Translations under genes and position numbers: made by a program
From: a bacterium
Lineage (GTDB): Bacteria > UBA10199 > 2-02-FULL-44-16 > JAAZCA01
Direction: 5' to 3'
DNA length: 64,000 bases
NCBI GenBank assembly: GCA_021810905.1
Contig: JAJZQH010000004.1
Span: 1-64,000 of the forward strand
The notes under the pieces: model-generated
The model's input: only the letters and a program-made list of their open reading frames with translations
Told to the model about the DNA's origin: nothing
Database searches by the model: none
In this document: positions 59,584 to 64,000 of the stretch, piece after piece
How the letters are laid out: each line of letters opens with the position of its first letter
Numbering within the stretch: the first letter of the stretch is position 1

Positions 59584-60402
59584 AATCAACATGTGAATGT
59601 CCGCCGCTGGCGCCGAATGGGTGATCGCGCCGACTGATATGAAATCGACTCCGGTTTCCGCGTAGGCGCGGATGTTTTCAAGATTGATGTTGCCGGAGAC
59701 CTCCAGCAAAGCCTTTCCTTTCACGACTGCCACCTCATCTCTCACCTGATCAACGCTCATGTTGTCGAGCATGATGACGTCGGCGCCGCCCGCGAGCGCT
59801 TCCTTCACGTCGTCGATCGTGCGCGTCTCGATCTCGATCTTCTGCCCGGTTTTGCGCGCGGCCTTTGCGCGTTCGAGCGCCGTGGTTATGGAGCCTGCCG
59901 CCGTGATGTGATTGTTCTTGATGAGGAAGTGATCGTAGAGCCCCATGCGGTGGTTTTCGCATCCGCTGGATTTCACCGCCTGCTTCTCAAGGCTGCGGAA
60001 GCACGGGATCGTCTTGCGCGTGTCGAGCACCTTTGCGTTCGTGCCCTTCACTGCATCCGCGTAGAGCCTGGCCTGCGTGGCGATGCCCGAGAGATGCTGC
60101 AGGAAATTGAGAGAAGTGCGCTCGCCCTCGAGCAGCGAGCGCGCAGAACCTTCGAGCAGCGCGATCACGTCGCCTTTATTGCAGCGATCTCCCTCGCGCA
60201 GCACGGTCTTCCACGATACTGACCGATCGATTGCAGCAAATACGCGTCGCGCGGCTTCGAGCCCGGAGATGATAAGATCCTGCTTTGCGCGGATCTCGGC
60301 CTTTGCACGGAGGTTAGCGGGGATCGTGGCGAGAGAGGTGATGTCTCCCTCACCCACGTCTTCTTCAATCGCGAGTTTGATGAGTATATCGAGATGATCC
60401 AT
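59569..60402 (-). CDS. nadC: Nicotinate-nucleotide pyrophosphorylase (carboxylating), QPRTase
   Basis: It converts quinolinate and PRPP to nicotinate mononucleotide, the step after NadA. The 277-residue protein shows EEDVGEGDIT, ERTSLNFLQHLSGIAT, VLDTRKTIPCFRSLEKQAV, GGCENHR-type, LIKNNH, IEIETRT and VIMLDNMS motifs, all typical. ATG 60402 has GAGG upstream. It lies 33 bases downstream of valS on the same strand. Confidence 0.95.
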   Translation of the reverse strand: MDHLDILIKLAIEEDVGEGDITSLATIPANLRAKAEIRAKQDLIISGLEAARRVFAAIDRSVSWKTVLREGDRCNKGDVIALLEGSARSLLEGERTSLNFLQHLSGIATQARLYADAVKGTNAKVLDTRKTIPCFRSLEKQAVKSSGCENHRMGLYDHFLIKNNHITAAGSITTALERAKAARKTGQKIEIETRTIDDVKEALAGGADVIMLDNMSVDQVRDEVAVVKGKALLEVSGNINLENIRAYAETGVDFISVGAITHSAPAADIHMLILLGN

Positions 60403-60435
60403 GTAATCCTCGCAGCTGGCTTTGCTGGCACTTCA

Positions 60436-63177
60436 TCACCCCAGTGCAATCAGCGCGGCCTTGAGTTTGCTTATCTTCTCTTCAGACTCGCGCAGGCGCT
60501 GGCGCTCCTTTTCGACTATATCCGCAGGCGCCCTCGCTATGAAGGATTCGTTCCCGAGTTTTCGCGAGGTCGCCTCGATCTCGCCGGCCGCCCTCGTGAT
60601 CTCCTTCTCAAGGCGCGCGCGCTCCGCATCCACGTCGATGAGTCCTGCGAGCGGAATGACCGTGATCTGGTTCGCGGTCACGTTGGTGGCGACTTCCTTC
60701 ATCTCGCTGAGCTCTGACTTGAGCTTTGCTTCGAAAGAATCGACTCTCGCCAGATGCTCGACATAATTTCCGGACGCGATGGCGGCGAGGACGGTCTCGG
60801 AGTCGTTGAATCCGGAGATCGCATTCGGGATGCGCTTTCCCGGGGGCACGTTGCTCTCGCCGCGTATGTTGCGGATCGCTTCCACCGGTTCCTTGATCGT
60901 GATCTCAAAAATATTCGCATCTTCCGCGAATGGAATCGCCGCGGCTTCGGGATATTTCGAGGCGATGAGCATCCCCGCTTTCGGCATGAGGTGATTCCAT
61001 ATCTCCTCGGTGATGAACGGCAGGAACGGGTGCAAAAGCTTAAGGATCGAGGCGAGCACGTGCTTGAGCGTATGCTGTGTGGCGGCGCGTGATGTTTCGT
61101 TCTGTTTGTCGTTGAGGTGGAGTTTCGCCGCCTCCAGGTACCAGTCGCAGAATTCGTTCCACACGAACTGGTAGAGAGTCTGGGCTGCCACGCTGAACTT
61201 GAAATCTGAGAGCGCCGCGCGCACTTCGCTAGTTGTCTGCGCGAGGCGGTTTAATATCCATTTGTCCGCAGGATTCAGATCTTCCTGAGAAGGCGCTGCT
61301 AAGGATGCGTCTTCAAGATTCATCATCGCAAAGCGCGCCGCGTTCCAGAGTTTGTTGCAGAAATTGCGGCCCATCTCGAATTTGGATTCGCTGAGCTTGA
61401 GATCCTGTCCTTCGGTGGAGAGCACCACGAGCGAGAAGCGCATGGCGTCGGCGCCGTATTTGTCGATGATGTCGATCGGGTCTATTCCGTTGCCGAGCGA
61501 CTTGCTCATCTTGCGGCCCTGCTCGTCGAGAATCGTGCCGTGGATATAGACGTCGGAGAACGGCGCCTTGCCCATCATCTTGAGCCCCATCATCACCATG
61601 CGCGCGACCCAGAAGTAGATGATGCCGCGGTCGGTGACGAGCGTGCTCGTAGGGTAGTAGTGCGCGAGCGTCTCGGTCTTCTCAGGCCAGCCGAGCGTGG
61701 AGAATGGCCAGAGCGCGGACGAGAACCACGTGTCGAGCACGTCCTCGTCCTGCGTAAGCTCAGTGCCTCCGCAGTGCGGACACTTGCTCGGGGATTCGCG
61801 GGCAACAATCGGCGGACAAGTAGTACGTTGGTACTTTGGTCCGTTAGTACTTTGGTCTGCGGTGTTTGAATCTGTACCATCGTACGAACGTACCAACGTA
61901 CTAACGTACGACTGGCAATACCAAACTGGTATCCTGTGCCCCCACCATATCTGGCGCGAGATGCACCAGTCGCGCGCGTTCTCCAGCCACTGCATGTAGA
62001 ACTGAGTCCAGCGTTCGGGGTGGAATTTTACCTTTCCCTCTTCAGTGGCGCGGATCGCCTTCTCTGCGAGTGGACGCATGCGCACGAACCACTGGTCCGA
62101 TAGCCACGGCTCGATGGTGGTGTGGCAGCGGTAGCAGTGGCCCACGGCGTGCTGGTGTTCCTCCACCTTATCCAGCAGCCCGGCGGCAGTGAGCGCCTCC
62201 ACGATCTTCTCGCGGCACGCCTCGCGCGTGAGGCCCGCATAAGTCGCTCCAGCTTCCTCGCTCATCGTGGCATCCTCGCTCATCACGTTGATGCGCGGGA
62301 GGTTGTGTCGCTCGCCGATCTGAAAATCGTTCGGGTCGTGGGCGGGCGTCACCTTCACGCAGCCGGTGCCGAATGTGGAGTCGACAAAATCATCCGCAAC
62401 GATCGGGATCTGACGGCCTGTTTCCGGCAGCTGCACCATCTTGCCGATGAGATGCGAGTAGCGCTCGTCCTTCGGGTTCACAGCGACTGCGGTATCGCCG
62501 AGCAGCGTTTCCGGCCGGGTGGTGGCCACGGTGACGTGGCCCGAGCCGTCGGCAAAGGGATACCGGATGTGCCAGAGGTTTCCCTTTTCGTCCTTGTGAT
62601 CCACCTCGTCGTCCGCGAGCGCGGTGCGGCAGCGCGGGCACCAGTTCACGATATACTTGCCGCGGTAGATGAGCCCCTCGTCGTAGAGACGTACGAAGCA
62701 CTCGCGTACCGCGGCGGAGAGGCCTTCGTCGAGCGTGAAGCGCGATCGCTCCCAGTCGCAGGAGGCGCCGAGAGCGCGGAGCTGCAAGAGGATCCGGTCG
62801 CCGTATTCCTCGCGCCACTTCCAGATGCGCTGGATGAGCGCCTCGCGGCCGATCTCCTGGCGGCGCTTGCCTTCCTTCTTGAGCAGCTCGCGCTCGACCA
62901 CGTTCTGGGTGGCAATGCCCGCGTGATCCGTGCCGGGCTGCCACAGCGCCGCAAGCCCCTCCATCCGCTTCCAGCGGATGAGAATGTCCTGCAGGGTGTT
63001 GTTGAGCGCGTGCCCCATGTGCAGGGCGCCGGTGACGTTCGGCGGAGGAATGACGATGCAATAAGTCGGGGCGCTGGGGGAGTCGGGGACATGGAAATGC
63101 CCGCCCTTTTCCCAGACGGAGTACCACTTCGATTCCACGGCCTTGCTGTCGTAAGTCTTGGCGAGTTCTTCCTGCAT
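60436..63177 (-). CDS. valS: Valyl-tRNA synthetase with an in-frame repeat insertion
   Basis: This class I synthetase charges tRNA-Val. PPNVTGALHMGHALN (HIGH motif HMGH), editing domain TTRPETLLGDTAVAV, GRKMSKSLGNGIDP (KMSKS) and a C-terminal coiled-coil arm are all present; total 913 residues. Between WYCQ and CPPIVARESPSKCPHCGG, in the zinc-binding segment that precedes DEDVLDTWFSSALWPFSTLG, about 34 extra residues (about 421-453) are encoded by an inverted octamer repeat at 61819-61913. The frame is kept. A GAGAGGAAA site precedes the ATG. nadC follows. Confidence 0.96.
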   Translation of the reverse strand: MQEELAKTYDSKAVESKWYSVWEKGGHFHVPDSPSAPTYCIVIPPPNVTGALHMGHALNNTLQDILIRWKRMEGLAALWQPGTDHAGIATQNVVERELLKKEGKRRQEIGREALIQRIWKWREEYGDRILLQLRALGASCDWERSRFTLDEGLSAAVRECFVRLYDEGLIYRGKYIVNWCPRCRTALADDEVDHKDEKGNLWHIRYPFADGSGHVTVATTRPETLLGDTAVAVNPKDERYSHLIGKMVQLPETGRQIPIVADDFVDSTFGTGCVKVTPAHDPNDFQIGERHNLPRINVMSEDATMSEEAGATYAGLTREACREKIVEALTAAGLLDKVEEHQHAVGHCYRCHTTIEPWLSDQWFVRMRPLAEKAIRATEEGKVKFHPERWTQFYMQWLENARDWCISRQIWWGHRIPVWYCQSYVSTLVRSYDGTDSNTADQSTNGPKYQRTTCPPIVARESPSKCPHCGGTELTQDEDVLDTWFSSALWPFSTLGWPEKTETLAHYYPTSTLVTDRGIIYFWVARMVMMGLKMMGKAPFSDVYIHGTILDEQGRKMSKSLGNGIDPIDIIDKYGADAMRFSLVVLSTEGQDLKLSESKFEMGRNFCNKLWNAARFAMMNLEDASLAAPSQEDLNPADKWILNRLAQTTSEVRAALSDFKFSVAAQTLYQFVWNEFCDWYLEAAKLHLNDKQNETSRAATQHTLKHVLASILKLLHPFLPFITEEIWNHLMPKAGMLIASKYPEAAAIPFAEDANIFEITIKEPVEAIRNIRGESNVPPGKRIPNAISGFNDSETVLAAIASGNYVEHLARVDSFEAKLKSELSEMKEVATNVTANQITVIPLAGLIDVDAERARLEKEITRAAGEIEATSRKLGNESFIARAPADIVEKERQRLRESEEKISKLKAALIALG
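61819..61913. repeat. Inverted octamer repeat inside valS
   Basis: Arms 61819-61856 and 61876-61913 (38 bases) match at about 31 positions with a 19-base loop. Units are GTACGTTG-like (GTACGTTG, GTACTTTG, GTCCGTTA, GTACTTTG). Related units occur at 37326-37362. Confidence 0.88.
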
Positions 63178-63290
63178 GAAAGTTTCCTCTCGGGTAGGTA
63201 CAGGACTTCTAAGAAGGCAGAATATCTATGGAATCTGGGAGGCAGTGTCAATGAGGAAGGGCGTGTCTGCGATCAAGGGAACGTCTAGCC

Positions 63291-64000
63291 TCACCCCTTC
63301 GCCTTGCCCTGGCTGGCTACTGCTGCCTGGGCCTTTTTCACCTCGTCGGGGTCGCCCAGGTAATAGCTGCGGATCGGTTTGAGGGAGTCGTCGAGTTCAT
63401 AGATGAGCGGGATGCCCGTGGGGATGTTGAGCTTGGGGATTTCCTCGTCGGAAATGTTGTCGAGGTGTTTTACGAGTGCGCGGAGGCTGTTGCCGTGCGC
63501 GGCGATGATGATCTTTTTGCCTGCGCGCAGTTCCGGTACGATCATGTCATGCCAGCAGGGGAGGAAGCGCGCGACCGTGTCTTTGAGGCATTCCGTGAGC
63601 GGCAGTTCGTCTGCGGTGAGGGTACGATATCGCGGGTCGCGTCCCGGGCAGCGCTCGTCGTCCTGCTTGAGCGCCGGCGGTGGTACGTCATAGCTGCGCC
63701 GCCAGATCTGCACCTGCTCCTCGCCGAACTTCTCCGCCATCTCGGATTTGTTGAGCCCCTGCAACGCGCCGTAGTGCCTCTCGTTGAGCCGCCACGAGAT
63801 CTGCACCGGTATCCACATGAGGTCCATGTTATCCTGCACGATCCAGAGCGTGCGGATCGCGCGCTTGAGCACGGAGGTAAATGCGAGGTCATAGCTGAGC
63901 CCGGCCTCCATGAGCAGCATAGCCGCGCGCTTTGCCTCCTCCACGCCCTTGTCGGAGAGGTCCACGTCAGTCCAGCCAGTGAAGCGGTTCTCCTTGTTCC
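63291..64000 (-). CDS. gpmA: 2,3-bisphosphoglycerate-dependent phosphoglycerate mutase, 5' end outside the window
   Basis: It interconverts 3- and 2-phosphoglycerate in glycolysis. The visible part starts in the [19 protein letters not shown] segment. It continues with [28 protein letters not shown] (acid Glu), RRSYDVPPP and [15 protein letters not shown] (second catalytic His). The N-terminal RHG with the phosphohistidine would lie just beyond base 64000, so about 15 residues are missing. The reading frame is open to the edge. The 113 bases to valS show no terminator. Confidence 0.95.
   Translation of the reverse strand, partial: NKENRFTGWTDVDLSDKGVEEAKRAAMLLMEAGLSYDLAFTSVLKRAIRTLWIVQDNMDLMWIPVQISWRLNERHYGALQGLNKSEMAEKFGEEQVQIWRRSYDVPPPALKQDDERCPGRDPRYRTLTADELPLTECLKDTVARFLPCWHDMIVPELRAGKKIIIAAHGNSLRALVKHLDNISDEEIPKLNIPTGIPLIYELDDSLKPIRSYYLGDPDEVKKAQAAVASQGKAKG

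Noticed and set aside
62122-63288. 388-residue open frame on the plus strand
   Set aside because: It is an antisense shadow of valS, a product of GC-rich codon use.
1-64000. tRNA, tmRNA or signal recognition particle RNA genes
   Set aside because: I looked for conserved T-loop-like and SRP core sequences by eye and found none convincing; a covariance-model scan would be decisive.

Overview
The window reads as chromosomal DNA of a diderm (Gram-negative) bacterium. It carries a LolA-type periplasmic chaperone, two prolipoprotein diacylglyceryl transferases, signal peptidase II, several lipobox proteins, FtsK and a type A RNase P RNA. sigma54 promoters, an FHA-domain sigma54 activator, HD-GYP proteins and a small two-module Cys/His protein of the 'vegetative protein' type point towards a deltaproteobacteria-related or similar uncultured lineage. 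That placement is an inference: there is no rRNA or ribosomal protein gene here. I saw no tRNA gene, CRISPR array, prophage or canonical insertion sequence.

Layout. 0.1-6 kb: gnd-zwf (oxidative pentose phosphate pathway), a secreted Cys-rich protein, a small membrane protein and ada. 6-10.3 kb: zinc-ribbon coiled-coil protein, small protein, RNase HI, RNase P RNA, HEAT-repeat protein and lolA. 10.3-16.7 kb: ftsK, a degenerate GGDEF/HD-GYP protein, a TPR protein and a radical SAM protein. 17-25 kb: a sigma54-driven M30-type lipoprotein protease, then a tight operon lgt / lipoprotein / ileS / lspA / second lgt-like gene / CPBP protease. 25-32 kb: a retropepsin pair, a caspase-like protein with a candidate SOS box, nth, an L,D-transpeptidase and lexA behind its own SOS-box promoter. 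32-37 kb: two large surface lipoproteins with propeller-type repeats, each behind a sigma54 promoter. 37-41.7 kb: carotenoid-type membrane enzyme, epimerase, HD-GYP response regulator, small proteins and an endonuclease III relative. 42-54 kb: a GH13-like protein, an orphan helical protein, M16 peptidase, histidine phosphatase, ligA, nadA and two coiled-coil proteins. 54-64 kb: amrS, the FHA-sigma54 activator, an M23 peptidase, malic enzyme, a DUF559 cassette, nadC, valS and a truncated gpmA.

Three themes link these parts. (1) Three secreted lipoprotein genes have -24/-12 sigma54 promoters, and a sigma54 activator with two FHA domains lies in the same window. (2) lexA sits behind a promoter whose spacer holds a GAAC-N4-GTTC palindrome, and the same core lies upstream of the caspase-like gene, suggesting a DNA-damage-linked death or proteolysis response. 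(3) Short-period repeats (7-, 8- and 9-nt units, often as inverted pairs) recur between genes, inside the RNase P RNA and in frame inside nth, valS and the carotenoid-type gene. Separately, several long imperfect palindromes (about 160-330 bp) sit at gene 3' ends. These repeat classes are the most unusual feature of the window.
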